From: Zerene cesonia
Lineage: Eukaryota; Arthropoda; Insecta; Lepidoptera; Pieridae
Assembly (NCBI RefSeq): GCF_012273895.1
Contig: NC_052128.1
Span: forward strand, 5,518,001-5,582,000
DNA: 64,000 nt
Direction: 5' to 3'
The position numbers and the translations under genes were made by a program. Below the pieces are notes generated by a model, which saw nothing but the letters and a program-made list of their open reading frames with translations, was not told the origin of the DNA and did no database searches. Below are positions 20,041 through 32,000 of this stretch, one piece after another (within the stretch, counting starts at the first letter, position 1; the number at the start of each line of letters is the position of its first letter).

Positions 20041-20205
20041 CTAGCTGACCCGGCAAACGCTGTTCTGTCTTATTCTTATCATTTAAGGGTGTGAAAAATA
20101 GATGATAGTCGATTGTCGACCTACCCGATATACACACAAAATTTAATGAGAATCGGCCCAGCCGTTAGAGAGAGTTAAGAGAGTTAACATATCATAATAT
20201 TGCTA
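20041..20205 (-). mobile_element. U4 repeat with CTAG terminus
   Basis: CTAGCTGACCCGGCAAACG is the reversed end, then agatgatagtcgattgtcga, cctacccgatatacaca, tttaatgagaatcggccca. The same body, joined to an H1 terminus, occurs at 16385-16515. The ctagctgacccggcaaacg end is frequent in insect genomes; a non-LTR or rolling-circle origin is possible. Confidence 0.55.
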
Positions 20206-20602
20206 TTAGTTTCAGAATTACTCATTGCGTTTTTTTGTTATTTTATAATGTCATAATACATATCGACTTTAAAATATTTTAGCATTTCTATTCCAGTTTC
20301 AAATAAAAACAAACCGACGGCGAAAATCAGGTGAATTTGACAAAACGTATTTCCGAGGTGTGTAATCCAATTTATTGGGAAAAGTTGAAAGCGAATTTTA
20401 AAATAGCAACACTGCAGGCTTATTTGGGAAGCTGACGGGATTACATAATATATAATTCAGTGTTGCTGCATCCACTTTTACTCAGAATGTTGGAAAAGAG
20501 AGCGTTAAAGTTGAATTAGGAGACGGCTTGTGTTTTAATTGCTACTCAAAATCAGGATATATTCACTTTGTATTACTTTTTTCGAATATAAACTCAATTA
20601 GA
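20206..20602. other. No recognisable feature
   Basis: No matches in the window and no coding signal. Confidence 0.4.
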
Positions 20603-20756
20603 TAGGTTTACATACTTGCGGTTGTCTGGAAGAGATCGCTTGCAAACGATAAGACCGCCTTCTATACTTATCTTTTCATATTATGTCTATTGTATTGTTC
20701 TTTCTTTGTGTACAATAAAGAGTTTTTATTATTATATTATTATTATTATTAGATAG
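20603..20756 (+). mobile_element. R3 LINE 3' end with (ATT)n tail
   Basis: acttgcggttgtctggaaga, gatcgcttgcaaacgataag, accgccttctatact, tgtacaataaagag, then a (tta/att)n tail. The AATAAA before a simple tail marks the 3' end of a non-LTR retrotransposon. Reverse copies at 31630-31865 and 34168-34285 share the words. Confidence 0.7.
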
Positions 20757-20911
20757 GTATTTGTTTATCTGTGGTTAAACTATATCGTAGTATAGTCAGC
20801 AACATATCTCTGATATGAAGGATGTCCTCACCGTTGCTTTAGTGTAATCTTTAGAATAATATTTAACCTTTAAAATAAGTTTCCGAGCACAACTTTTGGC
20901 ATTTTTAACAA

Positions 20912-20990
20912 CTAGCGGTCCGCCCCGGCTTCCCCGTAGTACATATATAGCCTTCCTCGATAAATGGGATATCCAACACTTAGTATCAGT
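20912..20990 (-). mobile_element. H2 Helitron-like element, 3' half
   Basis: A|CTAGCGGTCCGCCCCGGCTT, then tagtacatatatagcc, ttcctcgataaatggg. Truncated after the cacttag word. Confidence 0.6.
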
Positions 20991-21444
20991 GCAGAGCATT
21001 TGAACTCTTCACAACTGACTGATCTTACAGAAAACGACAAATAACAATAAATATAAGAAGACTACAATGAAATACAAAGATTGTAATACAAATACTCGCC
21101 AGAGTTTGCGATAGTAAACTTCAAGCGCGTTAATACATATTTTTGTTTATTGCTATTATTTTTCAAAAGCTTTATTGAGTCTTCAAATGAACATTACATT
21201 GTAGTTTATGATGTTGTAAATTTTAATAAAAAACAGCTAAGCTGTCAATTACCGTAATATATTTCGTTCGTAAATGTTAGACGGTGAGTGACCTAGACAA
21301 TAATTGGTAACAGTTCGGCTAATGTTTTATGGGAGGGTAAACGAACGGTAACTTGATAATGGATAATATGATTTATGCTTATCATTTTATGGTTCGAAAT
21401 TGTATTCACTTTACGATAGTGTATATTTTTACATACAAAAGGTG
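20991..21444. other. No recognisable feature
   Basis: AT-rich sequence without matches. Confidence 0.4.
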
Positions 21445-21630
21445 CAACTGGATGGTTCGCTTGAGGAAGCGATCCCTACCCATGAACATTTGCATTTGCC
21501 GTTTCAAGGGGTAAAGGATAAGGAAAGGAAGAAGATACGAGCTTCCGGCTTCCCCGCACAAAGAGAGAAACTATCTTACGCTGATCTTCTGTGGGGATGT
21601 GGTAGCTTTTTCGGTGCGAGCTTTTTTAAA
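21445..21630 (-). mobile_element. R1 retroposon, internally deleted copy
   Basis: gatggttcgcttgagg, cccatgaacatttgc, aggataaggaaagga, cttccggcttcccc, tgtggggatgtggtagc, tcggtgcgagc. Middle sections are lost. An 81-codon frame across it is incidental. Confidence 0.55.
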
Positions 21631-21705
21631 GAGTTCCCTTTTTAAGAAGAATGGTGACGAAATAACGAATGAAAAAATCCTCTTTTTATTGTGATTATTT
21701 TTCTA

Positions 21706-21806
21706 TAGGGCAACTGACCTGGTGGACGGTGGAAAGTGGAACCGATCAAAACCGCTTATGAGAGCTGCCCGCTTTTAATGGGAAAGGAATTAGGAAAATG
21801 ATTGTA
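21706..21806 (-). mobile_element. R1 retroposon, tail fragment
   Basis: gggcaactgacctggtgg, ccgatcaaaaccgc, gctgcccgcttttaatgg, aaaggaattagg. A second R1 piece within 80 bp of the previous one and in the same orientation. Confidence 0.5.
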
Positions 21807-22830
21807 TTGTGACTATAAAATACTTTTAAAGCAAATTCATTCCGTAAAAACAAATGAAAAATAAACAACAAACGTTGTAACAACTTTTACATTCACATAG
21901 TAAATTATCAATTTTGTCGTAAATGAAATTTTCTTTCCAAGACTACAATTCTTCCGAGCTAATTTTAGTTAAAAGTAAATTTCTTACGGAACATAGAATG
22001 CTCGCAGTTAAAGAGATTAGAGGGATCCAGTAAGAAATCTTGTTCACATTTCAACTTATCTTCAAGGCTTTTATTTAACTAAAATAAGGTTTTATTATAT
22101 AATTTGCCGCCAAAATTCTGGATTTTTATCTTTATAAATTGTATCCAGACACTTCCCTATATGGAAGAATCTAAAGATAACTCTGAATGTGAAATTCATC
22201 CAGATATGGAAGGATTTAATTATAATAAAACGCAAACCCTCTTAAGTTGTCTTGAAAGAATAATGACGTCATAGTTTTACCATAACATTTATAAACATTT
22301 GTTCTTCTGTAGAATCAACGACATTTCAAAGGGTATTGTTACATTAATAGAGTAAGATCCCAGAGCCGTAAGACACACCAAATTTTCTGAATAATATAAC
22401 TTTGGGTGCACAGTAGTCTTTTGTGTACTTTTTAGTATCGGAATGTTTTGTGAAACTTGTCTGATGACATCTGCAGCTATGAGTGAGATAAGGCTAACTA
22501 ATCCATGTATGACAATATCAGTTAAAAATAGAACAATTTACATAACTCGCAGGAAGGGGTTATTTCGTCTACCATCAGGCAACCCATCAGTTTCACTATC
22601 GGCTCTGAAAACGCACGTTTCACATTTATTTTAAACGTTTTTAAATGGTGAATTCAAAAGTAATCGATCATTACAATGAGGTTATTAAGTTATATAACGA
22701 CTTAATCCTGCTTTGAATGCATTTTCGCTTAATTATTTAGACATTTAAGATTTTGAAACAGACGTTAATATCGTAATCCATTACGAAGTATCTAATTAAT
22801 TTATATATAATATTATGCTTGCGTATAATA
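21807..22830. other. No recognisable feature
   Basis: About 1 kb with only a 25-bp R1-like scrap (ctaccatcaggcaaccca, around 22570). Confidence 0.4.
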
Positions 22831-22986
22831 CTAGCGGTCTGCCACGTCTTTGCCCGCGGTACATATACAGCCTATAGCAAGGATCACGTGCAATCCAACG
22901 GTGAAAGTATTTTTGAAATCGGTCCGGCAGTTCCCGAGATATTTTAAATAAACAGACAAGAAAATACAAATATGTTAATTAAATAG
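22831..22986 (-). mobile_element. H2 Helitron-like element, divergent
   Basis: A|CTAGCGGTCTGCCACG, then gcggtacatatacagcct, ggtgaaagtatttttgaaat, cggtccggcagttcccgag. The 5' end fades into aatagatct near 22986. Confidence 0.6.
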
Positions 22987-23281
22987 ATCTTAAATGCATT
23001 GTTTTATTTCTGTTCATCACAAAACAAAGATCACGTTAAACACGTGATCTTAATAGACAATAATAGAACCTTCATTTTTCTATCTGTCTGCTTCAGACAG
23101 GGTTCGGTCGGTGAAATATTGAAGGCTAATTTGGGAGTTTTCAAACACGAGCGATTTCCTCGAAGTCTGATTGCTGCTTCTATTTCAGAGTTCTAGCACT
23201 AAAACAGTTGTGATAGTTATGTGGTTGTATTATATAATGCATGTGTTTAACCTTTAGGTGTTTTCTTAGTTACTGAACATT
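22987..23281. other. No recognisable feature
   Basis: Includes a perfect short palindrome, gatcacgttaaacacgtgatc (loop of 3). No repeat match. Confidence 0.4.
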
Positions 23282-23420
23282 ATTTATTCAATAAGAGTTC
23301 TTAGAGAAGCAATTTTGTATCGTCATGACACAGTGTTAACATTTACCACCGGTTCGGAAAGCAGTTTCTATAGAGAGTAGCCGGCAAGAAACTCTTTAGT
23401 TGATCTTTTACAATTATGAC
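23282..23420 (-). mobile_element. R2 LINE 3' end
   Basis: Reverse orientation: tattcaataagagttctta, gaagcaattttgta, catttaccaccggttcgga, aagcagtttctatagaga, gccggcaagaaactctttag. About 140 bp of the 3' region. Confidence 0.6.
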
Positions 23421-25509
23421 AATATTACTTTAAGTTGAATGGATAATACTTATTCTATTGATAGGATTTTTTATTTGGTAGCTTAAACTTAAATAATAAA
23501 CGATACTGAATAAATCATCATCAATTGCTCTTTATATAATAACTTTTTATGGGAGATATCACTTCGTTACGTTACGCGTTACAGTGCCTATCTACCTGGC
23601 TTCCCTATCACGCATATGACAACAGTAGGCAGGCCTCTCTTCTCTCATTCCGATCCACAGGGCTATCTATTAATGGCTGCTGCGGGGTTTTCTGTCAGTC
23701 TGTTTTTTTAAAGTAAATTGACGAAGATTACAGCTTTTATACATCATATTCTGGTTCGAACACACAATGATAATATAAAATTAAAAAGAAGCAGGAAGAA
23801 GCCTTATAAATACAATTATTGTGATTGATCGCTATTTAATTTGATGTTGTAGATAATATGGTTGGATATTTTTCTCGTCAAATTCTGGTCGTATTCTTTG
23901 CATGTCTTTCAAAAAGACTTGGAGGCCTAATATTGTTCTAAGGATTTCTATTCACATTTGTATAAGTGAATTTATGAACTTGTAATTGGTTAAAATAAAT
24001 ATTCATACAAAAACAAATTATTAAGTGATCAATAATAAATTAAAAAGATTGTTCCAAATAATCAAAAATATGTTTTATATGTATACATAATTTATTTATA
24101 TATAGCCTTGGAACGAATTGATTCAAAAACAGTATATTTTTAAAGCTTTTGTATAATATTCATGTGCAATAAACAATTTGCTAACATTCTAACAGATAGG
24201 TTTTGAGCATATGTTATTTCGTACATTTTCAATTCGCTAGCTGTAACCTCAAAAACGAAACAAGGTATGCATTTATATTGCTTTCTAATATGATATTACT
24301 ATTACAAAAACAGTTGGCGTGTAGGACAAAGAGGTTTAATAATCTTGGTTGGTATTATAGTAAGTTAGAAATATATTTTTGTATAATTGTTATATGCATA
24401 TTTGTAATATTTTCACACAAAAATACTAGACAAGTTTCAAGAATTCTTTAACCATTAGAAAGCTGCATTTTACTGTAACATACGCTAAAAACCACAAGCA
24501 AGGTCAGAGCCGACCGCCAGTCATAGAATAAACCAATTTTAAACATCTATCGGCTAACATTAGTAAAGTATTTAAAGTTATTTCCAAATATCTTTACACA
24601 ACAAATGCTCGTATATCTAAACACCAATAAATAAAGATTTTATACGAAATGACCGGCAAGCCTGCAGTCACAAACATATTTTATCCACAACTAGATTATT
24701 CCTTAGTACTAGAGTTATACAAAAACAGCAGAGAGAGATAAATTGGAGTTGTAAAACATCGGCCACGTCAAAACACACCTCAAATACACTTAAAAAACAA
24801 ACCATAGAATATTTTTCATTGCATCAATAATATGAACATCGAAAACAGATGTATTTTTAAATATAAATAAAGCATAATATTTATTTCGCAGCGTGAGACC
24901 ACTCAGAAAATTCTTTGGATGAAATTTACTGTTATTACCTTTTACAGCGGTTCGAAGTCGATGTCTATGTGTGTTAGAAGCCTACCTTATATATTTTTGT
25001 TAATAGCTGTCTTACCGCGACTTCGCTTGTCTGTCCTCAATGTAAAGGAGGTTTAGGCATGAACGGACAAACGGACTTTTAATTAACATTTATAATCTAA
25101 ATAAAATTTTCTGATGGCAAAAGTTAACTAGTTTATTTGAAACACATATTTGTACCAACTAAGAAACCACTTGAGTTGTTTGAAAAATTAAATCTCTCGA
25201 ATGATAAGCAGCGATTCACTTAATATGTATAAATAATTTGGATATAATACAAGATTTAACTCCCTGCCTTGACAACTTATAAAAAAATGCTGATATCCAC
25301 ACAATCGGCTGAGAAATTCATTCCAATTTTATTAGTACCTATAAAAAATCTGTGAGATATTCAACACAGCAAAAGGAAAACAAACTAACCATTCAAATGT
25401 CATATTTCGGTAAATTACGCTGCATATTTATTTAAAGTAAAGTTTTACGAGGTCGGCTTAATGAAAAGAAATTTGTGTGCCCGAGGATTAAAGGTACGTT
25501 TGGATTTCA
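23421..25509. other. Long stretch without recognisable features
   Basis: About 2.1 kb of AT-rich DNA. A possible reversed Helitron-like scrap lies at about 25007-25060 (agctgtcttaccgcgactt), too weak to call. No frame over 82 codons and no promoter signal. Confidence 0.4.
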
Positions 25510-25838
25510 CCGGTTTTTTTTTTATGTCTGAACTGAGCTGGTGGTTCGCCTGATGGTAAGCGATCACCATCGCCCATGAACATTCGCAGAAGCTCAGACC
25601 TCTGAGAATGCGCTGGCCGCTTTTAAGAGATAAGGGATAAGGAAAGGATTGATGACAGGAAAGAAGGAATGGACTGGGAAGGGCTAGGAGAAGGAACTAG
25701 GCCTCCGGCTCCCCCACTCACCGCACGAAACACAGTGGCATGCCACTATTTCACGGCGGTTTTCTGTGGGGGTGTGGTACTTCCCCGGTGCGAGCTGGCC
25801 CAATTCGTGCCGAAGCGTGCTCGACTCCCACAATAAAT
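25510..25838 (-). mobile_element. R1 retroposon, full-length reference copy
   Basis: The best plus-window example. It has a run of ten or more T at the left, then atgtctgaactgagctggtg, gttcgcctgatggtaagcg, aaaggattgatgacagg, aatggactgggaagggc, ggcctccggctcccccac, actatttcacggcggttt, gggggtgtggtacttccccg, gtgcgagctggcccaattcg and gtgctcgactcccac. On the minus strand the T run is an A-tail, so the element is a retroposon read right to left. Truncated copies elsewhere keep this tail side and lose the other, as expected for target-primed reverse transcription. No open frame; a LINE 3' end or a SINE. Confidence 0.8.
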
Positions 25839-25914
25839 ATGTTGGTTTAGCATCGTGTTTAAGAGAGTAGCTATATTGTTTTTAACGAAGCACTGCGTAT
25901 TATTATATGAAATA

Positions 25915-26138
25915 CTAGCTGTTGCTCGCAGCTTCGCCCGCGTAGTCTTAATGAATTTTAATGATACTAAATGTTATCTCCTCTTTTATCTTGGGAGTAG
26001 AGTTTATCAAAATCCTTTCTAAGCAGATGCCTACGTCATAACAACTATCTGCATGCCAAATTTCAGTCCGATCCGTCCAGTAGTTTGGGCTGTGCGTTGA
26101 TAGATAACTGTGTCAGTAAGTCACCTTTGCTATTTAGA
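25915..26138 (-). mobile_element. H3 Helitron-like element, full length
   Basis: Minus strand from TCTAAATAGC to gcaacagCTAG, flanked by A (25914) and T (26139), with no target duplication. The hairpin region is gcgggcgaagctgcg. Body words match 10985-11216: cctacgtcataacaact, ccgatccgtccagtagtttg, tgtgcgttgatagata. Confidence 0.75.
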
Positions 26139-26157
26139 TTTTGATGAATGTACATAT

Positions 26158-26200
26158 TGTGTGAAGTTTCCCTATACCCCACTAGGGGACACGAGACTTT
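26158..26200 (+). mobile_element. S2 SINE, 3'-end fragment
   Basis: tataccccactaggggacac then gagacttta corresponds to the reversed 7226-7260 segment, the 3' end of S2. Confidence 0.45.
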
Positions 26201-26753
26201 ATACTACCAACGTTAAATTCACTACCATGTCTTGGAATGCCACAACACAAACATAACAACGAAAAATATCACCGATTCTCACAAGCGAAGTTATTCCCCA
26301 TCAGGCGTCACGGCTCCGTTTATATAGACCAATAAAAGCCAAACGCTGCGATGTAGGCCATTTACTGCAATGTATAGTGAGCAAGTCGCAATTGCATGCA
26401 ATCTGCGGATTTCCCAGGGGCATGTAAGTGGATTGAGATCACAAATAGACAATCAAACTTGTTGCTGTGGTGTCCTTTGACACTTCAAGTTGAAAATGCT
26501 TCAGTACTGATAATATAGGTACCCCACCAGTAATTAATCAACTGATAAATTATTACACTGATTGTATCCCGAACTGGGAAATCAATGTTTACAAAGGCAG
26601 CCTTCTATTACTTTAGAAATTTAATCCTTAACAAGGCATGAATGCATGGCAGATTTGTAAACAACACATCTGTACAGACATGTAATCTCAGTCTCTATTT
26701 AACCGATAGTCAGTCTAAATAATACCACATTTGACGCTACTTATGCTACCTAT
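26201..26753. other. No recognisable feature
   Basis: Moderately AT-rich unique-looking sequence; no matches. Confidence 0.4.
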
Positions 26754-26765
26754 ATATTGCTACAA
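26754..26765 (+). repeat. Target-site duplication of S1, left copy
   Basis: atattgctacaa, repeated at 27083-27094. Confidence 0.9.
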
Positions 26766-27082
26766 AAGCTAAGCAGTGGTGGCTCAGTGGTGAGAACCTC
26801 GGACTTCAAAATCGATAAGTCGGGGTTCGCGACCGGGCGAGCGTGCAGGAAATAAATTGATTTTTCAATTTATCTGCACATGTGGATAATATCACCACTG
26901 CTTAAAACGGTGAAGGAAAACATCGTGAGGAAACCGGCATGTCCAAGAATTAAAAGTTCGACGACATGTGACATCTGCCAACCCGCACTTGGCCAGCGTG
27001 GTGGATTATGGCCTGAATCCTCATAGGAGGCCTGTGTCCCAGCAGTGGGAACATATATGGGCTGATGATGATGATGATGATG
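26766..27082 (+). mobile_element. S1 tRNA-derived SINE, full length with 12-bp target duplication
   Basis: The tRNA-like head at 26774-26845 has A-box region tggctcagtggtgag and B-box region gggttcgcgacc; the canonical B box in the copy at 58688 is ggttcgagacc, so this one carries a change in the key A. The body includes ttgatttttcaatttatctg (an internal hairpin), cggtgaaggaaaacatcg, gacatgtgacatctgcc, gcgtggtggattatggcc and cccagcagtgggaaca. It ends in a (gat)n tail. Perfect 12-bp duplications of atattgctacaa prove insertion by retroposition. Such SINEs are made by RNA polymerase III and moved by a partner LINE with a matching tail. Confidence 0.92.
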
Positions 27083-27094
27083 ATATTGCTACAA
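27083..27094 (+). repeat. Target-site duplication of S1, right copy
   Basis: Second atattgctacaa; overlaps the last at of the (gat)n tail. Confidence 0.9.
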
Positions 27095-28522
27095 TATGTA
27101 ATACTGAAACATTTCAACATACTTCTAAAAAAAGAATGGATAAAGCAACATTATCCAAGAAACCCTCAATCAGCGTAACCGCACAAATGTTTAGTTAAAT
27201 TGTATGTAATATAAAGTAATTACAGATACAGCGAACTCGTATAAATCATTAGGACAATTAGCACAATGTAAACACTGCTGCATACATTCGCAACCGCATC
27301 GCATCTCCATTCTCCGCACTGATTAAAATACAGTTAATTGCTAAGAGAAGCAAATATTTCAACACACATTGTAACGACTTGGCAGTAATGCTAGTAATAC
27401 AGATGCAAATCGAGCGACCAGTCGCCAAACCGGTCGCCCGATTTCGTCTGAATCGATGACACATTTGAAATAGTTTTCGTTGTGGCAGCTTTAATCATAT
27501 CGAATGTATATTTCATTTAATATGGATATATAATATATAGACGATGCTATTATGATCTATTAGTGTGGATGATAGATAATTTACTATTGATTGTTGCGGT
27601 ATAGTTTGTACGAAATAATTAATGGAGTAATTAATATTAATAATGTAATAAATATAAAAAAATAAATAATAATAATAATAAAATTATTGTTTTCGGGCTA
27701 AACAAGTGTTAATATTATCTTTAAAGTTCATTTTATTCAATAAAATAAATGACATTGACAATGTTTCATTCTAATAAGTAAAGAAAATCTTAAACGCTTC
27801 GGATTTTTAGTTGAATAACTTGAATGAACTAGGAAGTACGTAAATATCTACGCGGTTTTATTTTAAACAGACGACCGATAATAGTTTATTGTGTTTTCTA
27901 TAATAATATGAAGTAATTCATCTACAAAAGACATAAGAAATAATATTCATTACAAATCGCTCAACTCATCAACCGATTTGTTGATCGATACCATCGCAAG
28001 TCAATCCGACATTATCTGCAGTAATTAAATTGTTGGTTGTTTGGATATTTCTGCCGATGTCATTGAAAATTTAAAAACTATGCAAATTTGACACGAGGAA
28101 ACTTCGTTTGCTATTCTCATATCTGTTGTTAATTAATACAGTTTTGGGTTTTTGTTGAATGAGGAGTGAAAGATACATATTTGCCAATTATGATGTTATG
28201 TTTGCTTTAAAATTTTATCTCTAAAAAAGTGTAGTATAAAAAGGATTGATAGTTATTTATCGGAGTCTTGTTTAGTTGACAAATCACCAAAAAAAATTAA
28301 TTATTGAAATATTACAATAATTGTGTTAAAATCTCCCTCTCTTTGACATGTTTATATGATCGCAAACAACATATTACGTATAACGTACAATAAATGCTTG
28401 TGTTTTGTAAATGTCTTAATTGGACGGGATTAACAAATAGGATTTTTATAACTTTCAATGGTCCAATTAGGATATCATCTGTTTCTAAAAATATGAAGCA
28501 ATATAGTTTATTATAAGTTGTA
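27095..28522. other. Long stretch without recognisable features
   Basis: 1.4 kb, with an (aat)n run at about 27658-27685. No repeat match and no convincing frame. A 68-codon minus frame (27258-27464) lies in a slightly GC-richer patch but resembles nothing I know. Confidence 0.4.
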
Positions 28523-28565
28523 CTAGCCGCTTGTCCCGGCTTCTACCGGGTTTATCCCAATCGGA
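28523..28565 (-). mobile_element. Helitron-like 3' end fragment
   Basis: A|CTAGCCGCTTGTCCCGGC then ttctaccgggtttatccc: CTAG plus an inverted gtcccggct/accggg pair. The body is lost; family unassigned. Confidence 0.45.
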
Positions 28566-29044
28566 AAAACAAAACAATACCAAAGACATTCACAAATAAT
28601 GTGTATATTTTTTTTACAATCGGTTAATTAAATCTAGCGATTCCGCTATACAGTGTCACAAGCTCACAAATTCATAAAATTAATCTCTATTTATTTATTT
28701 ATTGATATACGTAAGAAATAAAAATGGGAGCGTGTTAAATATTAGTTTGATCGTAATAAAAATGTACTACAATTCTACACAACTGCCTAATTGATATAGT
28801 CAATTGATAACAAATCGCAGCCAGTCACAAAGACTCTTAACAAAGTGAGGGTAGTTGGGTCAAACATTGAATAAACAACGTACGAACACCAAGGCACAAT
28901 CTGTACGAATGCGCGCCGTTTCCAAGTAATTCCGGCTAGTTAAACTAGTTTTCACAATTTATGAAAAGCGACATCTGTATCTTAAATGACAATTATTCAT
29001 CCAACAGAATATTAAAACACAATTGATATCCGACATATATATTA
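28566..29044. other. No recognisable feature
   Basis: Includes a (ttta)n run at 28689-28703 that may be a degraded retroposon tail. Confidence 0.4.
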
Positions 29045-29216
29045 CTAGCTGCGCCCCGGGGTTTCTTCCGCGTAAGTATATGTTATTCCAGTTGTCCAGC
29101 TATCTACGTACCTAATTTCATTGCAACTGGTTCAGTAGTTTTTGCGTGAAAGAGCAAAAAACACACACATCCTTACAAACTTTCGCATTTATAATATTAG
29201 CAGGATTATAGTAGGA
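29045..29216 (-). mobile_element. H1 Helitron-like element with internal deletion
   Basis: A|CTAGCTGCGCCCCGGGG; the hairpin is partly mutated (ggggtttcttccgcg). About 37 bp between the hairpin and tatgttattccagttg are missing compared with 9660-9867. The right end is ttagcaggat followed by a second gtagga word, so the exact 5' end is uncertain by about 12 bp. Confidence 0.75.
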
Positions 29217-29880
29217 AATTGGATTACGTAGGAAGCTTATTAAACGTTATTTTCTTTACCAATACAAGCAATATACGTTGAAGACTCAAAGTTTGATTGT
29301 TACTATTCCATCCTTATTCACGCTTCTACATAAAATTTCATCTACAAATCATTTCTCAGGCTCTGTGCAAATAACTTACACGTCTCTTTTAAACACAATG
29401 AGTTGGGGATGAGGCTTAAACGTCAAAGATTCATCGATTCAATCTAACAGCGCGCCTCACATCACCAGCTAGAATAGAAAACCAATAAGTCTGTGTTGTA
29501 GCTAGGAATTGAGCGGTTGTCATGCAAATATTTTACCTGTATTTTTCGTATAACGCTGTTGAGAAAATGTTAATATTTTATGTTAAAACATTACAAGAGT
29601 TTTGAATACAATGTCTATTGTCTATTGTCTATGAAAATGTGAAAATGTGGAAGCGATGTGACGTTATTCCTGTGGTTCTATTTAAAAAAACATGTTTTAT
29701 ATCCGAGTCGTTTATGTAAATCGTATGAAATATTTTGTTTGATAGAATTATAAACACTTGTATTTCTTTAATGACATACAAGCATTACGCTCCGGTTTCG
29801 TCCGCGTATTAAATGGTTTCATCACTATGTTTTACTTCGTTGTTTCGAGCGACGCAAAAAACCTATCCTGTCCTATCCTA
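29217..29880. other. No strong feature
   Basis: Contains a triplicated tctattg word (29610-29632) and a short GC-rich scrap at 29785-29812 resembling a Helitron end (ctccggtttcgtccgcgta) but lacking CTAG. Confidence 0.4.
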
Positions 29881-30079
29881 TCTTACAAGTACTATAAATG
29901 CGAAAGTTTGTAAGGATGTGTGTGTGTTTGTTGCTCTTTCACGCAAAAATTGCTGAACCGGTTGTAATAAAATTTGGTACGTAGATAGCTGGACAACTAG
30001 ATAACATATAGGCAACTTTTTATCCCCATGTTCCTACGGGATATGGACTTACGCGGGTGAAACCACGGGGCGCAGCTAG
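29881..30079 (+). mobile_element. H1 Helitron-like element, full length
   Basis: Runs to gcgggtgaaaccacggggcg and agCTAG, followed by T. The 5' end (tcttacaagtactataaatg) is altered from the usual tcctactaatatt. It abuts a repeated cctatcctatccta stretch, so the start is less secure than the end. An S1 fragment begins one base after the element. Confidence 0.78.
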
Positions 30080-30080
30080 T

Positions 30081-30165
30081 ATGCAGATAAAATGAAAAAT
30101 CAATTAATTTCTTGCACGCTCCTCCGATCTCGAAACTTCGATTTTCAATTTTTAAATTTGTCCAC
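30081..30165 (-). mobile_element. S1 SINE fragment
   Basis: tgcagataaaatgaaaaatc, aattaatttcttgcacgctc and cgatctcgaaacttcgattt reverse to the middle of S1 with the B-box region. The tRNA A-box end and the tail are lost. Confidence 0.6.
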
Positions 30166-30339
30166 ACGAATTCTTTGAACTCAGCCTAGAACAGGTGCCA
30201 CTTATGACAGTTTCTGTAATCTTGTCTCCCAGCAAATCTTGTTATTTGATAAGAATTTAAGTCTGAGACCTTATCCTCTAATCTAGCACTGGTCAAATGT
30301 AGCAAACGCATTTAGTTCATACCGCAGGTCTAATAGCCA
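30166..30339. other. No recognisable feature
   Basis: No matches. Confidence 0.3.
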
Positions 30340-30540
30340 CACTCACAAATACCGCTATACCGTGCTACCTACCGCATTGTGTGCCGTTCCGCGTCGGTAT
30401 GATACGCTACATTACATTCGATACGTGTTGTGTGTCAGTTAATATCTCTGTTGTTGCTTGGACATGGTCTTTTGTTTGCTAGGACGAAACTGACAATCTG
30501 AGTTGAACTCTAACGCAAACGTTTACTCAAGCAGGTAAAA
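30340..30540 (+). promoter_or_regulatory. Possible promoter and 5' exon with splice donor
   Basis: A GC-richer patch (30345-30420, words ccgctataccgtgctacc, gtgccgttccgcgtcggt) precedes an arthropod-type initiator word, tcagtt, at 30435-30440. About 95 bp downstream is cag|gtaaaa (donor after 30533). The region lacks repeat matches. Both motifs are short and could occur by chance. Confidence 0.15.
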
Positions 30541-31629
30541 CGCAAATTATTTATTGTCAGAAATTTTTCAATAAATAAATTAACTGAAATTCAAAATGCA
30601 CATACTAACTCGACCATGAACGGACATATATTTCGTCTTCAATATATGGACACACAAAACCCTCTGCTATCGGAAAATAGACTTCGATCAAAAAATACAA
30701 TTAGACAATTAAGTATCTAATTGTATTTTCATTTCATAATTGTGTGATTATTCACAAAAAAAAAACATTCCAGCTAAAAGTCCACACAATATGAGATTTG
30801 GATTGACGTCTAGCTATAAATTGATTTGAATAAAATTGAATTTATTTGAAAAATTTTTGCTCCTCTTCATACTTTTCAAAAAGCACCTTTAAGCATTATA
30901 CATAAGGTTGATTTTGTTTGACGCTTGTTCCTTCGACATGCACTTTTGCAATCATATTATTGTAAAGTTAGTAGGATAGTTAGGAGGGATAGTGTTAGAT
31001 ACACAATGTTACTCGGAGCAGATTTTTCACTATCAAAATTTATTTACATCGATATTTTAACGAGTCTTTAAGCCAGCCGCCATCCACTCCTGTAGGCTAT
31101 TTGGAATGTAAATATTATAAGTAAAGATGTTATTTCAACTGGAAATATAAAACTTCACCAATTTAACTTTGACCGTGGAAATGCGGAAGCACGAAGCTCT
31201 GGCGTAATGCTATAAATATGATGACTTTGTAAAGTAAATAAGGTACACTGAACATTTTCAGCCGTAATAGCAAAAAGTCATGTCTTTATCGTAAATCTTA
31301 ATTTCAAATCTTTTAAATGCATCACATACAATACATATCTATAAATTTATCGCTCGATATTTCATCTTAAGCTAATTATAATATTGTAAGATTTTACACA
31401 CCTCACAAGGACTTTTATATCTTAGTATAGTGTTGCCAAGGGCCGAACTCGGGGTAAAGAGGTTTTAAAGAACTATGAAATTGGGCGATTACAACTTCAC
31501 TAAATAATTATTAATTAATAACATTGACATAAATATGAGCATCATTGATGAAACGATTGTTAGCACATATCACAATCAAAATAAAACAAGTTTACAGGAT
31601 TACGGGAATTGACAGAATAAATTATTATT
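30541..31629. other. No recognisable feature
   Basis: About 1.1 kb without matches. Contains a small perfect inverted repeat, aaaatacaattag / ctaattgtatttt (30692-30729). Confidence 0.4.
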
Positions 31630-31865
31630 ATCAATAAATATATAATAAATAAATGACTATTATTTATTTATTTTATTTTTATTTAACTCTTCAACAACAT
31701 TGTACATAGAAGGAAACTTAGAGATAATAATAATAATGACTAAAATAAAGCGTACAATTTGTTTGGCGGCCTTATCACTTAGAAGTGATCTCTTCCAGGC
31801 AACCACGGTAAAAGGTAACGAGCATACTGCTAAACTATAAGCGGGACGAAAAACAGTTACTTTTA
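31630..31865 (-). mobile_element. R3 LINE 3' end
   Basis: The left side is a (ttta)n tail (31660-31685). Then cgtacaatttgtttggcgg, ccttatcacttagaagtga, tctcttccaggcaaccacgg. Read on the minus strand this is the 20603 element with its simple-sequence tail. A 72-codon minus frame here is untranslated LINE sequence. Confidence 0.65.
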
Positions 31866-31879
31866 AACATTCAATCAAA

Positions 31880-32000
31880 TTACATACAACATATACATAT
31901 ATTTACACAAATATATACATATACACACATACACATATACACATATACACATATATACAAATATACATATAATATACATATATATATAAACTAACTATAC
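31880..32000. repeat. Cryptic (TA/CA) simple-sequence tract
   Basis: Irregular tatac/acatat/cacata mixture over about 120 bp with almost no G. Confidence 0.8.

Noticed and set aside
27258..27464. 68-codon minus frame in a slightly GC-richer patch
   Set aside because: No similarity to a known family and no conserved features; too short to support.
31660..31878. 72-codon minus frame
   Set aside because: It is the untranslated 3' end of the R3 LINE and its (ttta)n tail.
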